This document shows, one piece after another, positions 1-7,435 of a stretch of DNA of 11,191 nt. Origin of the DNA: Neisseria lactamica (lineage in GTDB: Bacteria; Pseudomonadota; Gammaproteobacteria; Burkholderiales; Neisseriaceae); NCBI GenBank assembly GCA_001067655.1, contig JUNU01000133.1, forward strand, positions 1 through 11,191, given 5' to 3'. The translations under genes were made by a program, and so were the position numbers. The notes beneath the pieces are model-generated. The model saw nothing but the letters and a program-made list of their open reading frames with translations, was not told the DNA's origin and did no database searches. How positions within the stretch are numbered: position 1 is the stretch's first letter; every line of letters begins with the position of its first letter.

Positions 1-61
1 CTTGTGAACAAGCGGACAAGCCGATAACGGCAGCGGAAATCAGAGCCAAATAAGCTTTCAT
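1..61 (-). CDS. laz: Lipid-modified azurin (Laz), N-terminal signal peptide only (partial)
   Basis: The minus strand begins ATG at 61 and reads MKAYLALISAAVIGLSACSQ before leaving the window. This is a complete type II (lipoprotein) signal peptide: one Lys, a hydrophobic core, then the lipobox LSAC with the lipidated Cys at residue 18. A strong Shine-Dalgarno AGGAGA (67-72) lies 5 nt upstream of the ATG. From memory, the sequence is nearly identical to the start of the Neisseria H.8/Laz azurin, an outer-membrane-anchored blue copper electron-transfer protein with an Ala/Pro-rich linker. Only the leader is visible, so the copper domain is inferred. In pathogenic Neisseria the azurin gene also lies close to secA, which supports the call. 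It is on the same strand as the DciA-family gene, 293 bp further downstream. Confidence 0.75.
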   Translation of the reverse strand, partial: MKAYLALISAAVIGLSACSQ

Positions 62-354
62 GTGTATCTCCTAATGATAGGTGAGAATATGTTAAGTTCT
101 ACAAAATAAAACTTGCGAATATATATTAATGAACCTAATTTCATATTTCATATCCGCAAGCGAAAGAAGGATGAAAATGAAGCTATATTCTGCTACAACA
201 AATCGAACAAATCCAAAATTCAACGGCTGTTTTACCTCAGTTTACACAAATGAGAATGGCTACTATTAATGTCGTATTTCTTTAGTATTAGATTTTATCA
301 GTCATACGAAATACTCTTTAACTTTAATTAACAAACAACACAACCATTTCAAAC
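62..354. other. AT-rich intergenic region between the DciA-family gene and laz
   Basis: No credible gene is seen here. The stretch must hold the end of the DciA-family transcript and the laz promoter, but neither a classic hairpin terminator nor a convincing -35/-10 pair could be picked out. It contains a near-copy (216-235) of the last bases of the DciA-family gene, described separately. A loose inverted repeat, GTATTTC (274-280) and GAAATAC (308-314), is probably chance. Confidence 0.5.
216..235. repeat. Near-copy of the 3' end of the DciA-family gene
   Basis: Bases 216-235 match 351-371, which span the stop codon of the DciA-family gene, at 19 of 21 aligned positions: one substitution and one single-base gap. 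The shared core is TCAACGGCTGT followed by TTTAC. The copies are direct repeats about 135 bp apart. The upstream copy is not part of any recognisable gene. It may be a duplication or recombination scar; chance similarity is not excluded. Confidence 0.45.
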
Positions 355-777
355 TCAACGGCTGTGTTTACGCACCAACTCCGCCAGCGCGGCAGCCAAT
401 TCAGGATGCTTGTCTTCCAATTTTGCCGCCGCCGCATCAAAACTCTCCAATGCCGCCCCGCTCAAAAGCAGGCTGTTGACCTTGGGTTGCGCCGGCGGCT
501 TCGGCACGACTTTGACCGCCACATCCCGAATCCCCGCGTTCAACTCCTGAAGCTGCGGCACAAGCGCGGGCAATATCATTTTCAGGCGCGAAGCCGCCAT
601 ACCGTTTGCCGCCAGCAACACCAGCCTGCCCTCTTCAATGCAGGCGGTTTGAAAGTGCGGATGCAGGTTTGTCGGCAGGATGCGTTTGACTGCCGCATCC
701 AGCCTGCGCCATTGTTGCGACTGCTGCAACAAACCTGCCAACCGCGCATCCCGCTTGCCCAATTGTTCCAAATTCAT
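355..777 (-). CDS. dciA: DciA-family (DUF721) protein, putative replicative helicase loader
   Basis: A 140-residue soluble protein with the DUF721 pattern. Residues about 22-80 hold the characteristic W-x-x-(L/V) start (QWRRLDAAVKRILP), an H-P-H-F segment, a G-R-L-V-L-L strand and a following helix with L-x-x-L-x-P-x-L. After that comes a Pro/Lys/Ala-rich, probably flexible C-terminal tail. DciA proteins are the ancestral bacterial loaders of the DnaB helicase in species lacking DnaC, and Neisseria lacks DnaC. In many proteobacteria dciA lies next to secA, as here, though divergently. Start at ATG 777: the DUS at 782-793 ends 4 nt upstream, and its AAAAGG (791-796) is the only purine-rich Shine-Dalgarno candidate, 13 nt away. 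The family call rests on pattern recognition plus context; the helicase-loading role is inferred. Confidence 0.72.
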   Translation of the reverse strand: MNLEQLGKRDARLAGLLQQSQQWRRLDAAVKRILPTNLHPHFQTACIEEGRLVLLAANGMAASRLKMILPALVPQLQELNAGIRDVAVKVVPKPPAQPKVNSLLLSGAALESFDAAAAKLEDKHPELAAALAELVRKHSR

Positions 778-781
778 ATGT

Positions 782-793
782 TTCAGACGACCT
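782..793 (-). repeat. DNA uptake sequence (mucosa dialect) in the leader of the DciA-family gene
   Basis: A perfect AGGTCGTCTGAA on the minus strand, ending 4 nt before the ATG at 777. It is a single copy with no inverted partner, so it is not a terminator. It occupies the place where a ribosome binding site would be. Confidence 0.9.
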
Positions 794-934
794 TTTCAAA
801 GTGTACGGTTGTATTATCAAGATTGAAATCCGGTAAAACTGCCTTTATTTCAAACGGCATGACTGCCTTGCCGCGAGGCTTGTGTTAAAATCCCCGTTTC
901 GCCATTATTTTATATCAGGCGCAGGAACTATTTC

Positions 935-3688
935 ATGCTGACAAACATTGCTAAGAAAATCTTCGGCAGCCGCAACGACCGACTGCTCAAACAATACCGT
1001 AAATCCGTTGCCAAAATCAACGCACTCGAAGAACAAATGAAAGCCTTGAGCGATGCGGATTTACAGGCCAAAACAGCCGAATTCAAACAACGTCTTGCCG
1101 ACGGTCAGACTTTGGACGACATTTTGGTCGAAGCCTTCGCCGTCTGCCGCGAAGCATCCCGCCGCGTACTCGGTATGCGCCACTTCGACGTACAGCTTAT
1201 CGGCGGTATGGTGCTGCACGACGGCAAAATCGCCGAAATGCGTACCGGTGAAGGTAAAACCTTGGTCGCCACCCTTGCCGTCTATCTTAACGCCCTGTCT
1301 GGCAAAGGCGTGCATGTCGTTACCGTCAACGATTATCTAGCCTCGCGCGACGCAGGCATTATGGAACCGCTCTACAACTTCCTCGGCTTAAACGTCGGCG
1401 TCATCATCGCCGATATGCAACCGTTTGACCGTCAAAACGCCTACGGCTCCGACATCACCTACGGTACCAACAACGAATTCGGCTTCGACTACCTGCGCGA
1501 CAACATGGTAACCGACCAATACGACAAGGTTCAGCGCGAATTGAATTTTGCCGTAGTGGACGAAGTGGACTCCATTCTGATCGACGAAGCGCGCACCCCG
1601 CTGATTATCTCCGGTCAGGCGGATGACAACATCCAGCTGTACCAAATCATGAACAGCCTTCCCGCGCACCTCATCCGCCAAGAAACCGAAGAAGGCGAAG
1701 GCGATTACTGGGTCGATGAAAAAGCACACCAAGTCATCTTGAGCGAAGCGGGTCACGAACACGCCGAGCAAATCCTGATTCAAATGGGTTTGCTGCAAGA
1801 AAATGACTCCCTCTACTCCGCCGCCAACATCGCCCTGATGCACCACCTCATGGCAGCATTGCGCGCGCATACGTTATTCCATAAAGACCAACACTACGTC
1901 ATCCAAGACGGTGAAATCGTCATCGTGGACGAATTTACAGGTCGTCTGATGTCCGGCCGCCGCTGGTCCGAAGGCTTGCACCAAGCCGTCGAAGCTAAAG
2001 AAGGCGTAGAAATCAAACGCGAAAACCAAACCCTCGCCTCCATTACCTTCCAAAACTACTTCCGCCTCTACACCAAACTCTCCGGCATGACCGGTACCGC
2101 CGATACCGAGGCTTTCGAGTTCCAAAGCATCTACAACCTCGAAACCGTCATCATCCCGACCAACCGCCCCGTACAGCGTAAAGACTTCAACGACCAGATT
2201 TTCCGTTCTGCCGAAGAAAAATTCGAAGCCGTCGTCAAAGACATCGAAGAATGCTACAAACGCGGACAACCCGTCCTCGTCGGTACCACCAGCATCGAAA
2301 ACTCCGAACTGGTCTCCAATCTTCTGCAAAAAGCCGGACTGCCGCACAACGTCCTTAACGCTAAAGAACACGAACGCGAAGCCCTGATTGTCGCCCAGGC
2401 CGGTAAAGTCGGCGCCATTACCGTCGCCACCAACATGGCGGGCCGCGGTACCGACATCGTCCTCGGCGGCAACCTCAAGCACCAAATCGAAGCCATCCAG
2501 TCCAACGAAAACCTGAGCGACGAAGAAAAAGCCGCACAAATCGCCGCTCTTGAAAACGGCTGGCAGGCAGAACACGACCAAGTGGTCGCGGCAGGCGGCC
2601 TGCACATCATCGGTACCGAACGCCACGAAAGCCGCCGCATCGACAACCAATTGCGCGGACGCGCAGGCCGTCAGGGCGACCCCGGCTCCAGCCGCTTCTA
2701 CCTCTCATTTGAAGACCCGCTGCTGCGCCTCTTCGCGCTCGACCGTGCCGCCGCCATCCTCAACCGCCTTGCGCCGGAACGCGGTATCGCCATCGAACAC
2801 GGCATGCTGACCCGCCAAATCGAAGGCGCGCAACGCAAAGTCGAAGGCCGCAACTTCGACATGCGCAAACAAGTATTGGAATACGACGACGTTGCCAACG
2901 ACCAACGTAAAGTCATCTACCACCAACGCAACGAAATCCTCAACAGCAAAGACGTCAGCGACCTGACTAAAGGTATCCGCGAAGAAGTCATCAGCGATTT
3001 GGTCAATTTGTACATACCGCCCGACAGCATGGAAGAGCAATGGGACATCCCCGCACTCGAAAGCCAGCTTGCCGCCGAATTCCGCCTACACGAAGACATC
3101 CAAGCATGGCTCAAAGCAGACACCACATTGGACAATCAGGACATCAAAGAGCGCCTGATTAAACGCGTGGAAGAAGAATACGCGGCAAAAGTCGAGCTGG
3201 TCGGCAAAAAACCGATGGCGGATTTCGAACGAAACGTCATGCTGCAAGTCATCGACCTGCAATGGCGCGAACACCTTGCCGCCATGGACTACCTGCGCCA
3301 AGGCATCCACCTGCGCAGCTATGCACAGAAAAATCCGAAACAGGAATACAAACGCGAAGCCTTCGCCATGTTTGAAAACCTGTGGCGCGGCATCAAGCAT
3401 CAAACCGCCGCCCTCTTGACCTCCGTCCAAATCGAGCGCAACACCGATGTAGAAGAAATTGCCGAACCCGCACCCGTCGGCATCAAAACCATCCACTCCG
3501 AAGCGCCCGACATGGAAGAACTGCTCGGACAATCCCAAACTAATTTGGTTACCGAAGCGTTCGATCCCGACGGAACGGATTTCAGCCCCGAAGCACTTGC
3601 CGCCCAAGGCCAAGTCGTCCACCGCAACGACCCATGCCCGTGCGGAAGCGGCCTGAAATACAAACAATGTCACGGCAAACTGAGCTGA
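935..3688 (+). CDS. secA: SecA, protein translocase ATPase
   Basis: A full-length 917-residue SecA, the cytosolic/peripheral ATPase that drives unfolded preproteins through SecYEG. Visible landmarks: Walker A MRTGEGKT (102-109); a DEAD-type Walker B around VVDEVDSIL (207-215); TNMAGRGTD (499-507) and GRAGRQGDPGS (575-585) of nucleotide-binding fold 2. A variable acidic linker is followed by the C-terminal zinc-binding SEC-C motif, with Cys901, Cys903, Cys912 and His913, which binds SecB and phospholipid. Start at 935 is supported by AGGA (923-926) 8 nt upstream and by the standard MLxxIAKKIFGSRNDR beginning. TAAAAT (886-891) could be a -10 box, but no good -35 accompanies it. An 11/12 DUS-like string lies inside the gene at 1939-1950. 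Transcription should stop at the DUS hairpin 14 bp downstream of the stop codon. Confidence 0.98.
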   Translation: MLTNIAKKIFGSRNDRLLKQYRKSVAKINALEEQMKALSDADLQAKTAEFKQRLADGQTLDDILVEAFAVCREASRRVLGMRHFDVQLIGGMVLHDGKIAEMRTGEGKTLVATLAVYLNALSGKGVHVVTVNDYLASRDAGIMEPLYNFLGLNVGVIIADMQPFDRQNAYGSDITYGTNNEFGFDYLRDNMVTDQYDKVQRELNFAVVDEVDSILIDEARTPLIISGQADDNIQLYQIMNSLPAHLIRQETEEGEGDYWVDEKAHQVILSEAGHEHAEQILIQMGLLQENDSLYSAANIALMHHLMAALRAHTLFHKDQHYVIQDGEIVIVDEFTGRLMSGRRWSEGLHQAVEAKEGVEIKRENQTLASITFQNYFRLYTKLSGMTGTADTEAFEFQSIYNLETVIIPTNRPVQRKDFNDQIFRSAEEKFEAVVKDIEECYKRGQPVLVGTTSIENSELVSNLLQKAGLPHNVLNAKEHEREALIVAQAGKVGAITVATNMAGRGTDIVLGGNLKHQIEAIQSNENLSDEEKAAQIAALENGWQAEHDQVVAAGGLHIIGTERHESRRIDNQLRGRAGRQGDPGSSRFYLSFEDPLLRLFALDRAAAILNRLAPERGIAIEHGMLTRQIEGAQRKVEGRNFDMRKQVLEYDDVANDQRKVIYHQRNEILNSKDVSDLTKGIREEVISDLVNLYIPPDSMEEQWDIPALESQLAAEFRLHEDIQAWLKADTTLDNQDIKERLIKRVEEEYAAKVELVGKKPMADFERNVMLQVIDLQWREHLAAMDYLRQGIHLRSYAQKNPKQEYKREAFAMFENLWRGIKHQTAALLTSVQIERNTDVEEIAEPAPVGIKTIHSEAPDMEELLGQSQTNLVTEAFDPDGTDFSPEALAAQGQVVHRNDPCPCGSGLKYKQCHGKLS
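1939..1950 (+). repeat. DUS-like 11/12 match inside secA
   Basis: AGGTCGTCTGAT differs from the uptake consensus only at the last base. It is in frame as the end of Thr, then Gly-Arg-Leu-Met, within a very conserved SecA segment (FTGRLMSGRR). The match is therefore likely imposed by the protein sequence. Confidence 0.5.
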
Positions 3689-3701
3689 TGACAGCTTAAA
3701 C

Positions 3702-3744
3702 AAAAGGTCGTCTGAAACCTCGAAAGGTTTTCAGACGACCTTTT
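3702..3744 (+). terminator. Rho-independent terminator of secA made of an inverted DUS pair
   Basis: A perfect AGGTCGTCTGAA at 3705-3716 faces its reverse complement at 3730-3741. The stem runs AAAAGGTCGTCTGAAA-CCT (3702-3720) against AGG-TTTTCAGACGACCTTTT (3725-3744), with a one-base bulge and a CGAA loop, and ends in five T. It lies 14 nt after the secA stop. Paired DUS used as terminators are well known in Neisseria. Confidence 0.93.
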
Positions 3745-3799
3745 TCATCACCCAAGTTACAGAACCGCGCCGCCATAAAAAAATACCATCGTTATTAAA

Positions 3800-3827
3800 T
3801 TGTCAGGCAGTCACGATACGGTATAAT
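3800..3827 (+). promoter_or_regulatory. Sigma70 promoter of the pssA-TSUP operon
   Basis: TTGTCA (3800-3805, 5/6 to TTGACA), a 16-bp spacer and a perfect TATAAT (3822-3827). Transcription would start near 3834, giving a leader of about 30 nt before the ATG at 3864. It lies between the secA terminator and pssA. Confidence 0.85.
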
Positions 3828-3863
3828 CCCTAAATCTGCTTCGTACAGCATCATCAAACGCTT

Positions 3864-4628
3864 ATGGACAATACGCAAATTCCTCAAAATCCGCAACGCA
3901 ATTCGTTGCGTCGCAACAGCATCTACCTGCTACCCAACTCCTTCACCATCGCTGCCCTGTTCTGTGCTTTCTTTGCCATTACCCAATCCATGCACAAGCA
4001 TTTTGAAATAGCGGCGATTGCGGTATTTCTCTCCATGCTGCTCGACGGCATGGACGGGCGCGTGGCACGGCTGACCAACAGCCAAAGCGCATTCGGCGAA
4101 CAGCTCGACAGCCTTGCCGACATGGTCAGTTTCGGCGTTGCACCTGCATTGATTATTTACAAATGGCAACTTTCGCAGTTCGGCAAAATCGGTTATTCCG
4201 TCGCCTTCATCTACTGCGCCTGCGCCGCCCTGCGCCTCGCCCTCTTCAACACGCTTATCGGCAAAGTCGATAAACGCTGGTTTATCGGCGTCCCCAGTCC
4301 GACCGCCGCCGCGTTGATTGTCGGCCTGATTTGGGTTAACCACAGCGTCGAACGTTTCCCCGGCGTGCAGTGGTGGGCATTGGGCATCACGCTTTTCGCC
4401 GGCATTTCCATGATTGTCCAAATCCCGTTTTGGAGCTTTAAAGAAATCAACATCCGCCGCCAAGTTCCCTTTATGGGCATGGTACTTGCCGTGTTGATCC
4501 TCCTCTTAGTCACATGGAAGCCCGCTCTCGTCTTATTCCTCTTCTTCTTGGGATACAGCCTCTCAGGCTACATCATGGCGGCACGGCGTTGGCTGAAAAA
4601 ACGCCGTAGAATCAAAAAGGTCGTCTGA
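3864..4628 (+). CDS. pssA: CDP-diacylglycerol--serine O-phosphatidyltransferase (PssA)
   Basis: A 254-residue integral inner-membrane enzyme that joins CDP-diacylglycerol and L-serine to give phosphatidylserine, the precursor of phosphatidylethanolamine, the main Neisseria phospholipid. The CDP-alcohol phosphotransferase signature is complete: D64-G65-x2-A68-R69-x8-G78-x3-D82-x3-D86, with an extra Asp61 just before it. About 6-8 hydrophobic segments follow the short polar N-terminus. The PNSFTIAALFCAF start and the size fit the membrane-bound (type II, Bacillus-like) PssA and not the soluble E. coli PssA. The tail is highly basic (RRWLKKRRRIKK). ATG 3864 has no good Shine-Dalgarno but is the only nearby start and suits the promoter. 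The last codons and the TGA are part of a DUS (4618-4629). The next gene starts 3 nt later. Confidence 0.9.
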   Translation: MDNTQIPQNPQRNSLRRNSIYLLPNSFTIAALFCAFFAITQSMHKHFEIAAIAVFLSMLLDGMDGRVARLTNSQSAFGEQLDSLADMVSFGVAPALIIYKWQLSQFGKIGYSVAFIYCACAALRLALFNTLIGKVDKRWFIGVPSPTAAALIVGLIWVNHSVERFPGVQWWALGITLFAGISMIVQIPFWSFKEINIRRQVPFMGMVLAVLILLLVTWKPALVLFLFFLGYSLSGYIMAARRWLKKRRRIKKVV

Positions 4629-4629
4629 A
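4618..4629 (+). repeat. DUS spanning the pssA stop codon and preceding the next gene
   Basis: A perfect AGGTCGTCTGAA. Read in frame it is the end of Lys, Val, Val and the TGA stop (4626-4628) of pssA. The AAAAAGG at 4614-4620 also lies 11 nt upstream of the next ATG (4632), where it can act as that gene's Shine-Dalgarno sequence. Confidence 0.92.
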
Positions 4630-4631
4630 AA

Positions 4632-5441
4632 ATGTGGACTTGGGATATTATCCTTTCCCTGCTCGCCGTCGGAAGCGCGGCGGGATTTATTGCAGGATTG
4701 TTCGGCGTAGGCGGCGGCACATTGATTGTCCCCGTCGTCTTGTGGACGCTGCAACTGCAAGACATCAGCGGTCATCCCTACGCCCAACATCTCGCTATCG
4801 GCACATCCTTCGCCGTCATGGTATTCACCACCTTCTCCAGCATGTACGCGCAGCATAAAAAAAGCGCCATCGACTGGCAGACCGTCCGCCGCATGACCCC
4901 CTCCATGATATTCGGCGTACTGATCGGCGCGGTCACCGCCAAATACATGCCTACCCGCGCCCTGCAAATCTTCTTTATCGTATTCCTGACCCTTATCGCC
5001 CTCAAAACCCTGACCGACTCCAAACCGAAAGCCTCGCGCCACCTGCCTGGCCTACCCGGCCTAAGTGCTGTCGGCACATTGTTCGGCGCAGCTTCGAGCT
5101 GGGTCGGCATCGGCGGCGGCTCGCTGTCCGTCCCCTTCCTGATGTATTGCAACTTCCCCGCCCACCGCGCCATCGGTACATCCTCCGGCCTCGCCTGGCC
5201 GATTGCGCTTGCAGGTACCATCGGTTATCTCATTACCGGCTGGAACATCCCCAACCTACCCCACGGCTCCGGCGGCTTCCTCTATCTACCCGCCGTCGCC
5301 ATCCTCAGCATCGCCACCATGATTTTCGCCCCTATCGGCGTCAAAACCGCGCACAAACTCCCCGCCCGCCAGCTCAAAATCTCCTTCGGTATCATGCTGC
5401 TGCTGATTGCTGTCAAAATGGCTTGGAACCTTATCCGCTGA
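4632..5441 (+). CDS. TSUP-family (TauE/SafE, DUF81) membrane transporter
   Basis: A 269-residue polytopic inner-membrane protein with the internal duplication typical of the TauE/SafE family. The first half has GLFGVGGGTLIVP (22-34) followed by HLAIGTS (53-59). The second half repeats this as WVGIGGGSLSVP (157-168) and HRAIGTS (178-184). About eight hydrophobic segments are visible. Family members move small anions, often sulfur-containing ones such as sulfite, sulfoacetate or thiosulfate, but the substrate here cannot be told from sequence. Start at ATG 4632 follows the pssA stop by 3 nt, so the two genes are surely co-transcribed and translation may be coupled. The DUS at the junction offers AAGG as ribosome binding site. 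No terminator follows for about 150 bp, until the DUS hairpin at 5591-5634. Confidence 0.88.
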   Translation: MWTWDIILSLLAVGSAAGFIAGLFGVGGGTLIVPVVLWTLQLQDISGHPYAQHLAIGTSFAVMVFTTFSSMYAQHKKSAIDWQTVRRMTPSMIFGVLIGAVTAKYMPTRALQIFFIVFLTLIALKTLTDSKPKASRHLPGLPGLSAVGTLFGAASSWVGIGGGSLSVPFLMYCNFPAHRAIGTSSGLAWPIALAGTIGYLITGWNIPNLPHGSGGFLYLPAVAILSIATMIFAPIGVKTAHKLPARQLKISFGIMLLLIAVKMAWNLIR

Positions 5442-5590
5442 TCATGACGACGAACACTGTATAACGAAATTCTCCCTACCCTTTGACTGCATGCCCTTCC
5501 TAAAAAACGTTTAATCTTTCCCAAAAGCCTAGTCTGACGGACGGTTATTCGTCTGCAACGACAAGCATTCATAAGAACACCACTCAATAT

Positions 5591-5634
5591 AAAAGGTCGT
5601 CTGAAACCCAAATCTGGATTTCAGACGACCTTTT
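5591..5634. terminator. Bidirectional DUS-pair terminator between the TSUP gene and aldA
   Basis: DUS at 5594-5605 and its complement at 5620-5631 form a stem AAAAGGTCGTCTGAAA / TTTCAGACGACCTTTT (16 bp). A short inner CCA/TGG stem and an AATC loop top it. A-rich and T-rich flanks make it work in both directions for the convergent TSUP and aldA genes. The 149 bp between the TSUP stop and the hairpin hold no gene that I can support. Confidence 0.92.
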
Positions 5635-5666
5635 TTCTACATCAATAAACGATGTTCAGCAGGCAA

Positions 5667-7142
5667 TCAATAGAAGCCTTCGCGCTCTTCGCGGGTGGAG
5701 ATGTAAATGTTTTTCACCTGCGTATAAGCGGCGAGCATCATTTTGTGGGTTTCGCGGCCGATGCCTGAAGTTTTGTAGCCGCCGAACGGTGCGCCTGCGG
5801 GCAGGCGGTTGTAGCAGTTCACCCAAACGCGGCCGGTTTCCAGCGCATTGGAAACACGCAGGCAGCGGTTGATGTCGGTACTCCAAACTGCGCCACCCAA
5901 GCCGTATTCGCTGTCGTTCGCCATTTTGATGACTTCTTCTTCGGTTTTGAATTTAATCACGGTAGCAACCGGGCCGAAGATTTCTTCTTGGGCGACGCGG
6001 GCGCTGTTGCTGCCGGCTTCAATCAAGGTCGGCTCGACAAATTCGCCTTTGCCCAACTCGCCTTCGATTTTCTTACCGCCGGTGATGATGCGGCAGCCTT
6101 CTTGTTCGCCGATTTTGACGTATTTCAAAATGGTTTCAAGCTGACCGGCATTGACTTGCGAACCCATTTGGGTGTCGTCTTCCCAAGGCAGACCGACTTT
6201 GATTTTTTTGAACTCTTCCGCCAAAGCGTTGACGAATTTGTCATAAATGCCTTCTTGTACGAAGATGCGCGAGCCGGCACAGCACACTTGACCTTGGTTG
6301 AACAAAATACCTTTTTGCGCGCCTTCGAGGGCTTTGTCGAACGGCATGTCGTCAAAGAAGATGTTGGCAGATTTGCCGCCCAGTTCCAAGGTGGCGGGAA
6401 TGAGCATTTCGGCGGCGGCGATGCCGATGTGGCGGCCGATTTCGGTCGAACCGGTAAAGGCGAGTTTGTTGAAGCCTTTGTGGTGCAGCATGTATTCGCC
6501 GGATTTAGAACCGCGACCGGTGATGATGTTCAACACACCTTTAGGCAGCAAGTGGTTGATTTTTTGAGCGAACGACAACAAGCTCAGCGAAGTGCTGGAA
6601 GACGGGTGGATAACGATGGTACAGCCTGCGGCGAGTGCGGGGGCGATTTTCCAAGCCGCCATCAGGAAGGGGAAGTTCCACGGGATAATTTGACCGACTA
6701 CGCCGATAGGCTCGCGCAGGACGATAGACAAGTCTTCGGAGTCAAGCTGGGTGGCGGTGCCTTCTTCGCCGCGGATGACGCTGGCAAAGTAGCGGAAATG
6801 GTCGGAAGCCAGCGGGATGTCGGCGGCGCGGGTTTCGCGGATGGGTTTGCCGTTGTCCAGCGTTTCCTGCAAGGCAAACAATTCCAAGTTTTCGTCAATT
6901 ACATCGGCGATTTTGTTGAGGATGGCGGCGCGTTCGGTGGTGGTGGTTTTGCGCCATGTTTTGAACGCTTCTTGCGCGGCGGCAACCGCAGCATCAACAT
7001 CGGCATCGGATGCGTCGGTAAATTTGGCTAACAATTCTCCGTTGGCAGGATTGTATGAATCCAAAAGCGCGCCGGGTTTGGTCCACACGCCGTTAATCAA
7101 GAGGCCGTACTCTTTATCAAACACATTTAAATCTTTTGCCAT
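5667..7142 (-). CDS. aldA: NAD-dependent aldehyde dehydrogenase, AldA type
   Basis: A 491-residue cytosolic enzyme oxidising aldehydes to carboxylic acids. Landmarks, counted from MAKDL: oxyanion Asn156 in PWNFP; FTGSTEIG (229-236) of the dinucleotide fold; general base Glu253 in LELGGKS; catalytic Cys287 in FNQGQVCC; EEIFGPV further on. Start at 7142 is chosen over the upstream ATG at 7190 because AGGAGA (7150-7155) sits 7 nt before it and homologues begin here. In place of the usual V-x-K-P motif there is VIHPSSSTS, so the cofactor-ribose Lys is His179. From memory, Staphylococcus AldA has Gln there in a very similar string, and the C-terminal VKNIYI also matches that group. Divergent from adhP, so the pair can take alcohol to acid. 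The true substrate is unknown. Confidence 0.9.
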   Translation of the reverse strand: MAKDLNVFDKEYGLLINGVWTKPGALLDSYNPANGELLAKFTDASDADVDAAVAAAQEAFKTWRKTTTTERAAILNKIADVIDENLELFALQETLDNGKPIRETRAADIPLASDHFRYFASVIRGEEGTATQLDSEDLSIVLREPIGVVGQIIPWNFPFLMAAWKIAPALAAGCTIVIHPSSSTSLSLLSFAQKINHLLPKGVLNIITGRGSKSGEYMLHHKGFNKLAFTGSTEIGRHIGIAAAEMLIPATLELGGKSANIFFDDMPFDKALEGAQKGILFNQGQVCCAGSRIFVQEGIYDKFVNALAEEFKKIKVGLPWEDDTQMGSQVNAGQLETILKYVKIGEQEGCRIITGGKKIEGELGKGEFVEPTLIEAGSNSARVAQEEIFGPVATVIKFKTEEEVIKMANDSEYGLGGAVWSTDINRCLRVSNALETGRVWVNCYNRLPAGAPFGGYKTSGIGRETHKMMLAAYTQVKNIYISTREEREGFY

Positions 7143-7189
7143 GATGCTGTCTCCTTGGTTGTCTTCTTGAGGTTTCGGACGTATCTCCA

Positions 7190-7201
7190 ACGTCGTCTGA
7201 A
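7190..7201 (+). repeat. Degenerate DUS (11/12) in the aldA leader
   Basis: ACGTCGTCTGAA differs from the consensus only at position 2. It lies between the aldA start codon and its proposed promoter, 48 nt upstream of the ATG. Confidence 0.55.
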
Positions 7202-7204
7202 AAT

Positions 7205-7233
7205 AGAATAGTATTTTTTCTCTTTCAGTTCAA
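7205..7233 (-). promoter_or_regulatory. Candidate promoter of aldA
   Basis: On the minus strand TTGAAC (7228-7233), a 17-bp spacer and TATTCT (7205-7210) would start transcription near 7198, giving a leader of about 56 nt. Each box matches 4/6. A near-palindrome AATGATATCGTT (7242-7253) lies just upstream of the -35 and could be an operator. Confidence 0.45.
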
Positions 7234-7354
7234 GCACTAAAAATGATATCGTTCTCAAAATTCCAAATATGTAATTTTCTAAAATAGGAAATCTAATCCG
7301 ATAAGGCTTGACCCCGCATGGAAATGAAGCGAGTTTGTTAATGTATTTAAAGTT

Positions 7355-7366
7355 TTCAGACGACCT
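7355..7366 (-). repeat. Single DUS in the aldA-adhP intergenic region
   Basis: TTCAGACGACCT on the plus strand, a perfect DUS in minus orientation, followed by T's. There is no inverted partner nearby, so it is not expected to terminate. Confidence 0.9.
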
Positions 7367-7435
7367 TTTTTACATGATATGTGTAAGAATTTTTCAGCGG
7401 GTTGTCAGATATATTTCTGCGCAAACAGATTGTTA

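Noticed and set aside
274..314. Inverted repeat GTATTTC / GAAATAC as a terminator of the DciA-family gene
   Set aside because: Seven A/T-rich base pairs with a 27-nt loop and no T-tract; too weak.
1874..2650. 258-codon minus-strand frame, and others at 1388-1870 and 3086-3703
   Set aside because: All lie opposite secA, whose motifs are complete; their Val/Phe/Asp-rich composition is that of shadows.
5988..7031. 347-codon open frame on the plus strand opposite aldA
   Set aside because: It is antisense to an unmistakable aldehyde dehydrogenase and has low-complexity Phe/Gly/Asp-rich composition typical of shadow frames in this codon usage.
7143..7190. Upstream start of aldA adding 16 residues
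   Set aside because: No Shine-Dalgarno before 7190, while AGGAGA stands 7 nt before the ATG at 7142 and homologues start there.
7240..7260. Fur box
   Set aside because: Only about half of a Fur consensus matches (ATGATA and TCGTTCTC with wrong spacing); kept only as a near-palindrome.
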